This document shows, piece by piece, positions 27,791 through 37,037 of a DNA stretch of 64,000 bases. The stretch covers positions 1-64,000 of the forward strand of contig CAAEUE010000015.1 in NCBI GenBank assembly GCA_900759015.1, in the 5' to 3' direction. Every line of letters begins with the position of its first letter. Position 1 is the first letter of the stretch. The notes under the pieces are model-generated. The model worked only from the letters and a program-made list of their open reading frames with translations. It searched no databases and was not told the origin of the DNA. The position numbers were made by a program, and so were the translations under genes. This DNA comes from Clostridia bacterium. Lineage in GTDB: Bacteria; Bacillota; Clostridia; TANB77; CAG-508.

Positions 27791-28720
27791 TTAATAATTT
27801 GTAGTTCTTGTTAAATGATATGGTCTTTTTGGTAATTCCTTATTCTTTGACATAAGCCAAATATAATCATTTAATTCTATTGAATTTACTTTGTTATTTA
27901 ATAATCTTTTTATTTCATCTATTACATATATCACTGTTGCTCTAATTTCTACCTCATATGCTGAATTTTCTTGTATTTCTACTTTATTGTCAACTATATC
28001 TGCCAATTCTTTATTGTATTTTACTAAATTTAGTGCTCGTAAGCCTTGTGGTATTTTATAATCACTGCATCCAACTAAATGTGAGCAGTCTACTTTTATA
28101 TTTTCTTTCTTTTCCCTTATATGCAAAATATCTGATGTTAATAATTGTGCCAATTTATAAAAATATATTGTTTTACCTTCATATGTCCTTATATCTTTAA
28201 AATCTTCAAAATTATCTATTATAAATTTAAATAATTCTTCATCGTTTGTTAGGTTATATATTGCATTGTAAAAATCTCCACCGAATTTTTCGTTTACAAC
28301 TTTATTAACATTTTTTATAATTTTAAATCTTTCTTCAAAAAGCGGAATCTCTACATTACCTTTTAGATATTCTTTAAAGTTTTCTTTTGTTAAATTATCA
28401 AATGACTTATTTTCTCTTATATATCTTAGCATTGCAAACATAAGTGCCATAGAGCCATCTTCTTTTCCGTTAATTGTTTCTATTTGCCATTTTGGACTTC
28501 CCCAAAAAGAAAAGTCTATAGCCTCAAAATATAGTAAAAATGTTATTATTGTTTCTACATTTTCATCTAATAAATTATATGGGGAATTGTACAACCAATT
28601 TTTTATATTTACCTCTTGTATTCCATTTGCAAACTTTTTTATTTCATCCTTATTTATTTGAATATATTTTGCATTTTCTATTACATACTTATTTGATTCT
28701 ATTATTTCATTAAACATCAT
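27791..28720 (-). CDS. Queuosine salvage protein (DUF2419, Qng1-like)
   Basis: A 309-residue protein of the queuosine salvage family. The segments FLLYFEAIDFSFWGSPKW near 70-85, GSMALMFAMLR near 95 and SDYKIPQGLRAL near 225 match the pattern of DUF2419. Members release queuine from queuosine 5'-phosphate so that it can be reused for tRNA modification. It suggests that this bacterium scavenges queuine rather than, or besides, making it. AAGGAG precedes two adjacent ATGs. The call is by motif memory. Confidence 0.75.
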   Translation of the reverse strand: MMFNEIIESNKYVIENAKYIQINKDEIKKFANGIQEVNIKNWLYNSPYNLLDENVETIITFLLYFEAIDFSFWGSPKWQIETINGKEDGSMALMFAMLRYIRENKSFDNLTKENFKEYLKGNVEIPLFEERFKIIKNVNKVVNEKFGGDFYNAIYNLTNDEELFKFIIDNFEDFKDIRTYEGKTIYFYKLAQLLTSDILHIREKKENIKVDCSHLVGCSDYKIPQGLRALNLVKYNKELADIVDNKVEIQENSAYEVEIRATVIYVIDEIKRLLNNKVNSIELNDYIWLMSKNKELPKRPYHLTRTTNY

Positions 28721-28801
28721 ATTTCTCCTTTAATAGCCTAATTATACAACATGCATAATTAAATATCAATTAGATTAAATATTACTCATTTATAAACAAA
28801 A

Positions 28802-28830
28802 AAAACTTATATAAAAATTATATAAGTTTT
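28802..28830 (-). terminator. Terminator after the PHP gene at 28829
   Basis: Stem AAAACTTATATAA/TTATATAAGTTTT with a 3-nt loop and a T-rich flank on the minus strand. Confidence 0.8.
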
Positions 28831-29677
28831 AACCAATTATTTTTTCTATATTTTTTACTCTTGCATCTACAATATTATTGTTTTTACCTGTTCCTATCTC
28901 GATGTTTGGATGAACGTTTGGCCCATGAAAATCACTACCTACAGTTATAATTAAATTATAGCTATTAGCAATTTTTTCATATTCTTCCATTTGCTCTTTA
29001 GTTTGTCTAGAATGAAAACATTCCATTCCCTCAAGTCCATAACTGATAAATTCTTCTATTTTTTTTATTAGATTTTCTCCCTCTAATTCTAAAGTGTATG
29101 GATGTGCTAATACAGCTGTTCCTCCAAATCTCTTGATTGTCTCAATTACTTCTTTAGGACTCATTTCACCTTTTTCCCTTTTTATACTTTTAAATGGTTC
29201 TTGGTTTAAATATTTCGTATATGCTTCTTCTTCATCTGTAATATAACCCTTTTCTAGCAAGGCCTTTGCAAATTCTGGTTTACGAATATTTACATTTTTA
29301 GCATATTTTTTTACATCTTCTAATGTTATATTAATTCCTAATTCATTAAATTTTTGTATAAATTCATTATTTCTCCTATTTCTATCATCAGTATAACTTT
29401 TATATATTGCAATAAAGTCAGGATTTCTATAATCCAAATTATATCCTAGTATATGTACTTTTTTAGCTTCATTATCTTTAGCTGAAAATTCAATTCCTGG
29501 AATTAAACGTAGGCCTTGTCTATTTGCTTCTTCTAACGCCTCATCTACACCACTTGTAGTATCATGATCTGTTATTGCAAATATCTCTAGTCCCTTTTCT
29601 TTTACCATTTTTACAACTTCTGTTGGTGAATATTCTCCATCTGAAGCTGTTGTATGCATATGTAAATCTATTTTCAT
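28829..29677 (-). CDS. PHP-domain phosphoesterase (TrpH/YciV-like)
   Basis: A 282-residue enzyme with the polymerase-histidinol phosphatase fold. The metal ligands sit in DLHMHTTASDGEYSP at the start, ITDHDT near 36, GIEFSA near 62, LAHPYTLE near 194 and VGSDFHGPN near 248. Relatives are 5'-3' exonucleases or nucleoside 3',5'-bisphosphate phosphatases. GGAGG precedes the ATG. A second, more distant PHP gene is at 38045. Confidence 0.87.
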   Translation of the reverse strand: MKIDLHMHTTASDGEYSPTEVVKMVKEKGLEIFAITDHDTTSGVDEALEEANRQGLRLIPGIEFSAKDNEAKKVHILGYNLDYRNPDFIAIYKSYTDDRNRRNNEFIQKFNELGINITLEDVKKYAKNVNIRKPEFAKALLEKGYITDEEEAYTKYLNQEPFKSIKREKGEMSPKEVIETIKRFGGTAVLAHPYTLELEGENLIKKIEEFISYGLEGMECFHSRQTKEQMEEYEKIANSYNLIITVGSDFHGPNVHPNIEIGTGKNNNIVDARVKNIEKIIG

Positions 29678-29743
29678 ATATTTCCTCCTATCTCTTTAGA
29701 TAATATATTATACCTTAAAAATATCTAGTTTGCAACGTATTCG

Positions 29744-29772
29744 TTGACATAACTTATAGTTCACCTTATAAT
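29744..29772 (+). promoter_or_regulatory. Perfect consensus promoter of the zeta-like gene
   Basis: -35 TTGACA (29744-29749), 17-nt spacer, -10 TATAAT (29767-29772). Both boxes and the spacing are exact consensus. Confidence 0.9.
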
Positions 29773-29801
29773 TAAATTATCTTAATAAGGAGGGCTGAAT
29801 A

Positions 29802-30650
29802 ATGGATAAAGAATTTTTATTCCAGAAGTTTAATGTTTCTAAGAAAGGAGCTCGTAGTTCAGAATTTTGGAATGCTTTTTCGAAAATAAAAGACTCTATA
29901 TTTGCCAATGTCAATGCAAGCAATAACCCTGTTTTCGTTTTCGCAACCGGTCCATCCGGTGCTGGAAAAACAGGTTTGGAAGTCAAAATTGAATGCGATT
30001 TTCCAGAGCAGGAATTTATTACCCTTGATATTGACGAGTTTAGGGTTTATCACCCTGATATCAAGGAAATTTTGTCCGATTATTGGACAATCTCGGCAGA
30101 CCTTACAACTAGCTTTGCTAAGGATGTTCAGGATGAACTTTTAAATCTTGCTCTTAAGCAAGGTTATAGTGTTATCTTTTCTGCATCAATCAATCGAATA
30201 GAAAAGGCTGAGAAAATGATTGCAGATATTCCAAAATCATATCAAATTGGATTGTATGCGGTCATAACTCATCCTTTGGAATACAGATTGACTGCAGAAG
30301 AAAGATATGAGCGTGAAGTTTTTAGAAAAGACTTCGTTCCAAGATGTCCAGATGAAAACTACATGAAGAAGTGTGATAACTTTTTAAAGATCTTACCGGA
30401 ACTTGTGAAACTCGTAGATCTTTTTAAAGTATACAGAAGATTGCCATCACTTAATTACTTGCCACTTGAGTTCGTATGTGATGACTATTCTCCTGAACTT
30501 TCGGCTCAATTAGAGACACCTCGTCCAGATTATGATGCATATTTTAGCAAATTAGTTTTACTGCTAAATAAACGCACTAATAGAGCAAATGTTACAGAAG
30601 AAGAGATACAAAGAATTTTTTCTCTTTATGATATGTACTTTTCGTTCTAA
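29802..30650 (+). CDS. Zeta-toxin-like P-loop kinase
   Basis: A 282-residue protein with the zeta/AAA_33 kinase layout. Walker A GPSGAGKTGLE lies near 50, DIDEFRVYHPD near 76 (the acid after the P-loop helix, as in zeta toxins), and a downstream RY-x-R-E segment ERYEREVFRKDF near 168. Zeta toxins phosphorylate UDP-N-acetylglucosamine; related enzymes phosphorylate other small molecules. No antitoxin-sized gene is adjacent, so a stand-alone kinase role is as likely. A consensus promoter and AAGGAGG lie upstream. Its G+C is higher than average here. Confidence 0.75.
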   Translation: MDKEFLFQKFNVSKKGARSSEFWNAFSKIKDSIFANVNASNNPVFVFATGPSGAGKTGLEVKIECDFPEQEFITLDIDEFRVYHPDIKEILSDYWTISADLTTSFAKDVQDELLNLALKQGYSVIFSASINRIEKAEKMIADIPKSYQIGLYAVITHPLEYRLTAEERYEREVFRKDFVPRCPDENYMKKCDNFLKILPELVKLVDLFKVYRRLPSLNYLPLEFVCDDYSPELSAQLETPRPDYDAYFSKLVLLLNKRTNRANVTEEEIQRIFSLYDMYFSF

Positions 30651-30669
30651 CTTGTTCATAATTCTGGCA

Positions 30670-30713
30670 AAAATGGGACCACAAATAGTTAAACCTATTG
30701 TGATCCCATTTTT
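30670..30713. terminator. Bidirectional terminator between convergent genes
   Basis: Stem AAAATGGGA-CACAATAG/CTATTGTG-TCCCATTTT (one mismatch region) with T-runs on both sides. Confidence 0.88.
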
Positions 30714-30718
30714 AATTT

Positions 30719-31402
30719 TTACTTATTTAATAAAGGCACAAACTTCATTTCTCTTTCGATGAATTTTTGCTTATTATCAAGTAAGTCTTGCATCTCTGAT
30801 AAATAATCAGTATACTTCTTGTCTGGATAATACATTTTCGCATATCCATCTTTACCAAACTTCTTAGTCAATTTTTTAAAAGAATATTCGATAATCTGTT
30901 CTACTGATGGATTTTCGTCAGCGTGCTTATCTGCTTGGTATAAGAAAGAACGTTTTAACATATTCTCTACAGAAGTTTCTCTATCAGCAGAAGATACCAA
31001 CTTACCATATTCACTTCTTGCCTCATATTCTAGGCTTGCTCTATGGTCAACAATTGCTTCTGCAGTAATTTTAACTTCTTCTGGCTCAAGGAATTTTTGA
31101 ATTTCCTTATCTGCCAAGAACATCTCGCTTGAAACTTGCTCATGATTGTCTGGATCCTTTTTGTATCCAATATCATGATAAGCAGCAGTTATTAGTACAA
31201 TCTTTGGATTCAATGCCAATTTAAACTCTGACATTATCTCAAAAGATCTTAATATTACTGTTACTATATGATCTCTACCATGACCTCCAATATTGGTATC
31301 ATATAGAGGCAACACCTTGTCCTCTACATAAGATATTTCATTCTCTATTCCATATACCTCATTTCCAATATACTTAGAAATTTCTTGCATCAACTCTCTC
31401 AT
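30719..31402 (-). CDS. HD-domain phosphohydrolase
   Basis: A 227-residue metal-dependent phosphohydrolase. The HD motif set is GRDHIVTVILRSF near 43, ITAAYHDIGY near 72 (the HD pair), VDHRAS near 118 and SSADRET near 135. The substrate is not evident; relatives act on nucleotides. AGGAGG is 8 nt upstream of the ATG, and the HIT-family gene ends only 3 nt before it, so the two are co-transcribed. Confidence 0.85.
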   Translation of the reverse strand: MRELMQEISKYIGNEVYGIENEISYVEDKVLPLYDTNIGGHGRDHIVTVILRSFEIMSEFKLALNPKIVLITAAYHDIGYKKDPDNHEQVSSEMFLADKEIQKFLEPEEVKITAEAIVDHRASLEYEARSEYGKLVSSADRETSVENMLKRSFLYQADKHADENPSVEQIIEYSFKKLTKKFGKDGYAKMYYPDKKYTDYLSEMQDLLDNKQKFIEREMKFVPLLNK

Positions 31403-31405
31403 TCC

Positions 31406-31927
31406 TTATACCTCCTTAAAATATTCTTTTAATTTTTGTACAGTCTTTAAACATTGCTGTATGTCTTCATCACTTGCGTTACTTTTTACGTATTCACATG
31501 TATTTTTAATTGCTCCCACGCCTTTTCCAAACATTTCCTTATATTTTTTATAGCATGGAAAAATCCATACATGTAAATGTTTTGACCTTTCTTCTTGTAC
31601 TATCGTTACTTCGTGAACTATATTAAGTTCTCTTAATGCCTCTATTATCCTTGCAATATAATCTATCAATTCATGTCTTTCTATTGTATTTAAATTTGCA
31701 ATAGAATTAACATGACGTTTAGTTGCAATTATAATAAAACCATTCAATGGAATTTCTGTATCAGCTCCAATAGTAATATATTCATCTTCATATATTAGTC
31801 CTCCAGGAAGCTCTAATTCTCCTTTTGCAATAGCACAGCTCATACATTCATATTTCCATTTTCTACCCAAAAAGTCTATGGCCTCTTTAGTATTGCCAGT
31901 AAGCATATCTTTATTAAAATTATTCAT
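31406..31927 (-). CDS. HIT-family protein
   Basis: A 173-residue protein of the histidine-triad type. The active-site segment SKHLHVWIFPC lies near 117, matching H-x-H-x followed by hydrophobic residues, though the third His is lost. A CMSCAIAKGELELPGG opening near 25 is typical of HIT hydrolases that use a Cys pair. GGAGG precedes the ATG at 31927. It is followed closely by an HD phosphohydrolase, so both may act on nucleotides. Confidence 0.75.
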   Translation of the reverse strand: MNNFNKDMLTGNTKEAIDFLGRKWKYECMSCAIAKGELELPGGLIYEDEYITIGADTEIPLNGFIIIATKRHVNSIANLNTIERHELIDYIARIIEALRELNIVHEVTIVQEERSKHLHVWIFPCYKKYKEMFGKGVGAIKNTCEYVKSNASDEDIQQCLKTVQKLKEYFKEV

Positions 31928-32019
31928 TTTTTCCTCCATATTTGTGTTTTATCACAAGTTAATCAGAAATGCAATAATCTTATAAAGTTATTTTAGCTTC
32001 GTCTACATGTCAATATGGC

Positions 32020-32056
32020 AAAAGAAACACAATAATCGCATTATCATGTTTCTTTT
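32020..32056 (-). terminator. Terminator after the polysaccharide deacetylase gene
   Basis: Stem AAAAGAAACA/TGTTTCTTTT with an inner ATAAT/ATTAT stem. Confidence 0.8.
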
Positions 32057-32066
32057 GTTTAGCTCT

Positions 32067-33230
32067 TCAGTTATTCACACCATGCTGGACTGGAATAGTA
32101 TCCTCCGTAATTGCTGAAAACACATATCCATTCTCTTTGGCATAGTCTATAATTTCCTGCAAAGCATCTGCTGTTGGTTGATGTCCATATCCATCATGCA
32201 TTAGTACAACATTTTCGCGCTTTGGTGCAATTCCTGCTACAAAATTTTCGTAAATTTTGTTTGTTGTCCTTGCACTTCCTGCATCGTCTACATCAACATT
32301 CCAATCATAATACGTAAAGCCTTCTTGCTCTACTTTACTGGTTGCTGCTGTCATTACACCATCGCAATAGTTCTTGCTGATGGTATTAGATGCTCCTCCA
32401 GGGAATCTTATATATATTGCATTATAATCGAAATCATTCATTACTTTCTTCTGCAATCCAATGAAATTCTCTGTAATTGCATCTACCGACGAATAAATTG
32501 TAGCATAATCATGAGACAAACCATGTAACCCAAGAGTATGACCTTCATCTATAATTCTTTGAATCTTACTCTTGTCCTCTTCTAAATAATTCACAATAAA
32601 AAATGTCGCTTTTACGTCATTCTCTTTAAGAATATCCAGAATTTCTGGAGTAACATTTGATGGTCCATCATCAAATGTTAAATAAATTACTCCTGTTGCT
32701 TTTATAATTTTCCGTACTACTTTTGCTTGATTTCCTGATGAATCTGTTGCAGTATACACGAATTCATATTCAGAATCACCGATCTTATGTCTTTCGCGTT
32801 TTGCTTTAACATCTTCATCATAGTTGTCAGTTACTACAACTCCTGGGTCTAAACTTTCCAGATTGTTAAAATCTTCAACATACAGTGTGCTACCACCCTG
32901 CATATCAATAACTGGCGCAGTAGTGTCTACTACATTTATAGTTCTTGTAGCAGATTTTAATCCCCATTTGTAGGTTATTTTATATTCGCCTACTTTAGAG
33001 GTATCAACATTACCAGTAATTGTAACATCTTTAGAAACATTAAAACCAAGGTACTTTATTGTAGGTTCATCTTTAACTTCTGTTCCAACTTCAACTTCAA
33101 TAGTTTTATCTTCCATTGACAGTGGCGAAAATAAGAATATTACTGCTAATAATGCAATAATAACACCTACAACCCGTCCGAATCTTATAGCCTTTCTCTT
33201 CCGTCTTCTTCTTCCTTTAGACATCGCCAT
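32067..33230 (-). CDS. Membrane-anchored polysaccharide deacetylase with Ig-like domain
   Basis: A 387-residue envelope enzyme. A very basic head (KGRRRRKRKAIR) is followed by one membrane helix (18-36). Bacterial Ig-like repeats (YLGFNVSKDVTITGNVDTSK, VIDMQGGSTLYVEDF) fill about 40-180. The NodB catalytic domain follows: YLTFDDGPS near 185 (metal Asp pair), LGLHGLSHDY near 239 (metal His pair), RFPGG near 275 and VLMHDGYG near 346. It likely removes acetyl groups from peptidoglycan or another wall polymer. AAGGGAG precedes the ATG. Confidence 0.9.
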   Translation of the reverse strand: MAMSKGRRRRKRKAIRFGRVVGVIIALLAVIFLFSPLSMEDKTIEVEVGTEVKDEPTIKYLGFNVSKDVTITGNVDTSKVGEYKITYKWGLKSATRTINVVDTTAPVIDMQGGSTLYVEDFNNLESLDPGVVVTDNYDEDVKAKRERHKIGDSEYEFVYTATDSSGNQAKVVRKIIKATGVIYLTFDDGPSNVTPEILDILKENDVKATFFIVNYLEEDKSKIQRIIDEGHTLGLHGLSHDYATIYSSVDAITENFIGLQKKVMNDFDYNAIYIRFPGGASNTISKNYCDGVMTAATSKVEQEGFTYYDWNVDVDDAGSARTTNKIYENFVAGIAPKRENVVLMHDGYGHQPTADALQEIIDYAKENGYVFSAITEDTIPVQHGVNN

Positions 33231-33401
33231 ATTTATGCTCCCTTTCTGCTGAAAATTATAACGTAAGTAACTCTATCCTCCTCCATAAAAATTATTTTAC
33301 AGAACATATCAGCTTTTTCTGTAGGAATTATATTTTACCACCATATTTTTTTAAAGTAAATATTTTTTTATTAAACCATATTGATAATATATATAAAATG
33401 T

Positions 33402-33429
33402 CGAACCTTAGTATCCTATCTAAAGTTCG
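33402..33429 (-). terminator. Terminator after the histidine phosphatase gene at 33448
   Basis: Stem CGAACTTTAG/CTAAGGTTCG (one G-U pair) with an 8-nt loop, followed on the minus strand by ACATTTTATAT. Confidence 0.75.
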
Positions 33430-33447
33430 GCTAAAAAGTATTTTAGT

Positions 33448-34059
33448 TTATATTGTTTCTCCAAATACTATTCCCTGTTTATTTATAATCTCAAACTTGC
33501 CATTATTATATTTAAGTTCTGTAGTAGCTAAATCATCCATTTGATCTAGTTTCTTATCTACTTTAAGAATATTTTTATAAATACTTCTATATACACCACC
33601 ATGTGTTACAATAGCTATAGTATTTAATTCTTTACTTTTACTTATAATTTTTGTTATGCCCTCTTCTACACGTTTATCAAATTCATTTATATCTTCTCCA
33701 CCTAAAAAACTTGTACCTAAATAGTAACCCGTATTTTTATATTTTTGCATATCGAAAACATAACTAAATATTTTTTTAGCTTTTTCCTTATTTACTCCAG
33801 ATAAAATTCCATAAGAATTGCATTCTCTTATATTATCTATAATTTCTAAATCTACATTTAACTTTTTATTTAATATTTTAGCAGTTTGATATGCTCTTTT
33901 ATATGGACTCGTATATATTTTCTCTATTCCTAAATTTTCTATTTCATATTGTTCTACTTTTTTAATACCATTTTCACTTAAGTCAAAATCTGCAATTCCA
34001 CCATAGCAATCTTCTATGTCATCTATTGATTCACTATGCCTTATTAGATAAATTTTCAT
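33448..34059 (-). CDS. Histidine phosphatase (phosphoglycerate mutase-like)
   Basis: A 203-residue enzyme. The catalytic motif is IYLIRHSES at the start (RHS in place of RHG/RHA). The second His lies in IVTHGGVYRS near 152, and TSPYKRAYQTAKIL near 50 is the phosphate pocket. It opens the long minus-strand island of small enzymes as its last gene. AAGGAG precedes the ATG and only 10 nt separate it from the VOC-HD gene. The substrate is unknown. Confidence 0.88.
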   Translation of the reverse strand: MKIYLIRHSESIDDIEDCYGGIADFDLSENGIKKVEQYEIENLGIEKIYTSPYKRAYQTAKILNKKLNVDLEIIDNIRECNSYGILSGVNKEKAKKIFSYVFDMQKYKNTGYYLGTSFLGGEDINEFDKRVEEGITKIISKSKELNTIAIVTHGGVYRSIYKNILKVDKKLDQMDDLATTELKYNNGKFEIINKQGIVFGETI

Positions 34060-34069
34060 AACATTCTCC

Positions 34070-35224
34070 TTAAAATAATAAATCTAAAATTTCTTCTACA
34101 CATAAACTAGTCTCTTCACCTAGCATTTCAACTTTTTTTATTTTTAACTCTTCTAATAATTTGACACTATCAATTTCTTCTTTTATATTTTCTATTCCAT
34201 AAATCTTCTTTAATATTTCTTTCGCAACAGCTTGGTTAATCTCTTTTGCATATTTTAACATCTGTGGTGTTTTTGCACTTTTACTTCTTAAATATTTTGG
34301 ATCCAATTTTCCATATGTTGCAAATCTTTCTCTATCTAAAGCATCTGCATCCTTTAATAACATACATAAATTTTCTATTTCACTTATTTTATCACTAGGT
34401 GCATTGTATTTTTTAATTAAAAATAGTATTCCATCTTTATTTAATTTTCCCAATTCTTGTTCTTTATGTTCATGATAGTGTATTACTACTTGTATTATTG
34501 GTATCTCCTCTTCATTTATATTAAATGGATTAGTTAGATTTTTTATAAAATATTCTCCTGCAAGTTTAGCTCCTGCTTCGGCATGTTCGTTTTCTCCATC
34601 ATTTCCATTTCTGCCACAATCATGAAAAGCTGCTGATACTAATAATAGTTTCATCTCTTTTTCTGTTAATTTTTCTTCTTTTCCTAGTAAATATGAAAAC
34701 AAAACTACTTTTGCTATATGTTCCATAGAATGGAATCTATTTTTAGAATAAAAACCTGTATCGCTGACATTTTTTATTATTTTAGCTATTTCTTGTTTTG
34801 ATGTATCTGGTAAATCTGTTTTAGGTATATCATTCTCTATTATTTCTACTAAGATTCCATCTGGATCTTTTATAAAGAAATATGGCTTGCCTAATCTACC
34901 AACATTTATAGTTACTTCATCTGCAATTTTGTTTTCCAACACCCATCTTTTAGCCTTTTCAATATTTGATACTCCTAAAGCAAAATGTTTTGTACCAAGT
35001 ACAGGCAAATCTGTTGCTGTAGAATTAGCAGTTTTAGGTAATTCTATATAATTTGTATAGCAAAATATTTCTAATATAAAATCATTTAATTTTAACATTC
35101 TTATTTTTATGCTCTCATCTTCTGCATCCCAAGATTTAAATTCTTTAAATCCAAATCTTTTATAAAAATCTATACTTTTTTCTATATTGCTTACACTTAT
35201 TGCAACATGTACTACATTAAACAT
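34070..35224 (-). CDS. Fusion of a VOC (glyoxalase-like) domain and an HD domain
   Basis: A 384-residue two-domain protein. Residues 1-130 form a VOC fold (VHVAISVSNIEKSIDFYKRFG at the start, KPYFFIKDPDGILVEII near 118). Residues 150-300 hold an HD hydrolase: MEHIAKVVLFSYL near 167, SAAFHDCGRNG near 192, VIHYHEH near 245 and LKDADALDRERF near 290. VOC domains bind or modify small molecules such as aldehydes or antibiotics; HD domains cleave phosphates. The fusion is uncommon, so the substrate is open. Confidence 0.85.
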   Translation of the reverse strand: MFNVVHVAISVSNIEKSIDFYKRFGFKEFKSWDAEDESIKIRMLKLNDFILEIFCYTNYIELPKTANSTATDLPVLGTKHFALGVSNIEKAKRWVLENKIADEVTINVGRLGKPYFFIKDPDGILVEIIENDIPKTDLPDTSKQEIAKIIKNVSDTGFYSKNRFHSMEHIAKVVLFSYLLGKEEKLTEKEMKLLLVSAAFHDCGRNGNDGENEHAEAGAKLAGEYFIKNLTNPFNINEEEIPIIQVVIHYHEHKEQELGKLNKDGILFLIKKYNAPSDKISEIENLCMLLKDADALDRERFATYGKLDPKYLRSKSAKTPQMLKYAKEINQAVAKEILKKIYGIENIKEEIDSVKLLEELKIKKVEMLGEETSLCVEEILDLLF

Positions 35225-35233
35225 TTTTTCCTC

Positions 35234-35785
35234 CTATAAGTAACTTACTATTTCTTCAAATGTATCATATCCGCTTTCCGAATTTATATGTCCTGCATCA
35301 GGTATTAAAATACTTTCAGTTGATATCTTATCTGCAAAGTCTTTTTCGACTTCATATTTTACATATGGATCATTATTAGAATAAAAACATATTATTTCTT
35401 TAGCATACTTTTTAACGTCTTCAATATTATCTAAGTACATTGATTCATTTACTGCATCATAATCTTCATCGATTCCTAAGTAATTATTAAATCCACATAC
35501 TGATATTAACTTTTTGACTTTTATTTTATTTTCAATTAAAAACTTAGAAATAAAAACTGGTGCAATACTATGTCCTATTATTGTGGTTTCTTCGTTTATT
35601 AACCCTAGGTCTGCATAATATTTTAATAATTTACTCCAATTTTTATAATTTTGTTTTCCCACTCCTATTGGAAATTGTGGTACATATACTTCCTTTCCGT
35701 CTGTCGCTATAAAATCAGCTAACCAGGCAATCCAATTTGAATATGGTGTACTAAATGAACCATGAATAATAAAATAATTTTCCAT
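35234..35785 (-). CDS. Small alpha/beta hydrolase (RBBP9/YdeN-like)
   Basis: A 183-residue serine hydrolase. The opening YFIIHGSFSTPYSNWIAWL is typical of the family. The nucleophile elbow is IIGHSIAP near 70 (G-H-S-x-A). The Asp lies in YSNNDPYV near 136, and the His in IPDAGHINSESG near 164, completing the triad. The substrate is unknown. It lies between the VOC-HD gene and a DUF218 gene, with small gaps. Confidence 0.88.
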   Translation of the reverse strand: MENYFIIHGSFSTPYSNWIAWLADFIATDGKEVYVPQFPIGVGKQNYKNWSKLLKYYADLGLINEETTIIGHSIAPVFISKFLIENKIKVKKLISVCGFNNYLGIDEDYDAVNESMYLDNIEDVKKYAKEIICFYSNNDPYVKYEVEKDFADKISTESILIPDAGHINSESGYDTFEEIVSYL

Positions 35786-35818
35786 TTTTTCCTCCTTTTT
35801 GATTTATAAATATTAATA

Positions 35819-36454
35819 TTACTCTTGTATTATATATTTATTATAACCTCTTTTTACGAGTTCTTCATATGCTTGCCATACTTTAATAGGTATATCTACT
35901 TTAACTTGCCACCCAAATTCTGGATACACTTTCATTCGTTGAATATCTCCTACTAAAACATCAATCCATTCTTTAGAATGATTTTTATAGTATTCTTCAC
36001 ATGATACTTCACTTGTAATAAAAATACCCTTCATTTCCGGAAGTATTTTTCTAAATGTAGCATCATTTCTTCTTGCATCATATGGTTTACAGACAATTAA
36101 ACATGTTTTTATATTTAACCCTACATCTTGCATAAGTTTTTTAGCAAACCTAAAATTATCTCCAGTATTTGTAGATTTATTCTCTATGTATATGCTTTCT
36201 TTTGGAATTCCCTTTTCTATTGCAAGTTTTGCAAATTTGTCAGCTTCTGTTTCATTCCATATGTTTTTAGTTATTTTTCCCAAACCTCCACAAAAAATAA
36301 TTTTGTCAGAATATTTTTTGCAATATAAATCTACTGCAATATCTACTAAACTTGTATCACTACATCCTAGTACAATTATACAATCTGATTTCTCAGGTTG
36401 TTGTTTTAAATCCATGTAATCCCATAAAATTTTTATTGGTTCTAATTCTTCCAT
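35819..36454 (-). CDS. YdcF-like DUF218 protein
   Basis: A 211-residue protein. CIIVLGCSDTSLVDIAVDLY near 28 and FCGGLGKI near 54 form the Rossmann-like start. YIENKSTNTGDNFRFAKKLM near 100 is the hallmark of the DUF218 (ElyC/SanA/YdcF) family. Unlike SanA it has no membrane anchor, so it resembles the soluble YdcF, which binds S-adenosylmethionine in vitro. One base separates it from the HD gene upstream. Confidence 0.85.
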   Translation of the reverse strand: MEELEPIKILWDYMDLKQQPEKSDCIIVLGCSDTSLVDIAVDLYCKKYSDKIIFCGGLGKITKNIWNETEADKFAKLAIEKGIPKESIYIENKSTNTGDNFRFAKKLMQDVGLNIKTCLIVCKPYDARRNDATFRKILPEMKGIFITSEVSCEEYYKNHSKEWIDVLVGDIQRMKVYPEFGWQVKVDIPIKVWQAYEELVKRGYNKYIIQE

Positions 36455-36455
36455 A

Positions 36456-37025
36456 TTATTCTTCTAAAAATACCTCTTTCATTATATTTTTATATCTTGC
36501 TTGTATTAATTCTTTGCTTTTAGGACTTAATTTTTGATAGTCTCTTTTTAATTTTTCTTTTACAAAATTTGCTCCAGCTTGTATATTCATTTTTCTATCT
36601 TTATATGCTAATGAAAATAATGATGGTATCGCATCAAAATGTGATATTGCATCTGCATCAGCTACACATTGTTCTTCTACTGTATTTCTTTCTGCTTTTC
36701 TGCTACTCCTATGATTTTCTATACATTTTTTTACATGTTCTATTTTATTTTCTGGATAATTTAACTTATGTAATAACTCGTCTGCTATTTTAGCCCCGTA
36801 AATATGATGTTCTTCCATTGGACCATATTCAGACGGTGTTGCTATATCGTGAAGTAACGCCCCTAATGTTACGATTTCTACATCAGCACCATATTGCTTA
36901 GCTAATTCTATAGCATTTCTTACCACATGTTTAATATGATCTTCCCAGTAATTATATCCTGTTTTTGCTTCGTATGAGTTGCATCTTTTTATAAGCTCTT
37001 CTTGAATTTGGTTGATTATATCCAT
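36456..37025 (-). CDS. HD-domain protein
   Basis: A 189-residue metal-dependent phosphohydrolase. Motifs are WEDHIKHVVRNAI near 28, LGALLHDIATP near 55, HHIYGAKIADELL near 74, ENHRSS near 104 and CVADADAISHF near 121. It resembles the small HD proteins often found with nucleotide or antibiotic-modifying genes. AGGAG precedes the ATG. The cupin gene ends 12 nt upstream. The substrate is unknown. Confidence 0.85.
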   Translation of the reverse strand: MDIINQIQEELIKRCNSYEAKTGYNYWEDHIKHVVRNAIELAKQYGADVEIVTLGALLHDIATPSEYGPMEEHHIYGAKIADELLHKLNYPENKIEHVKKCIENHRSSRKAERNTVEEQCVADADAISHFDAIPSLFSLAYKDRKMNIQAGANFVKEKLKRDYQKLSPKSKELIQARYKNIMKEVFLEE

Positions 37026-37037
37026 AAAATCAATCTC

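Noticed and set aside
29802..30650. Toxin-antitoxin pair
   Set aside because: No epsilon-like antitoxin gene is found upstream or downstream, so only the kinase is claimed.
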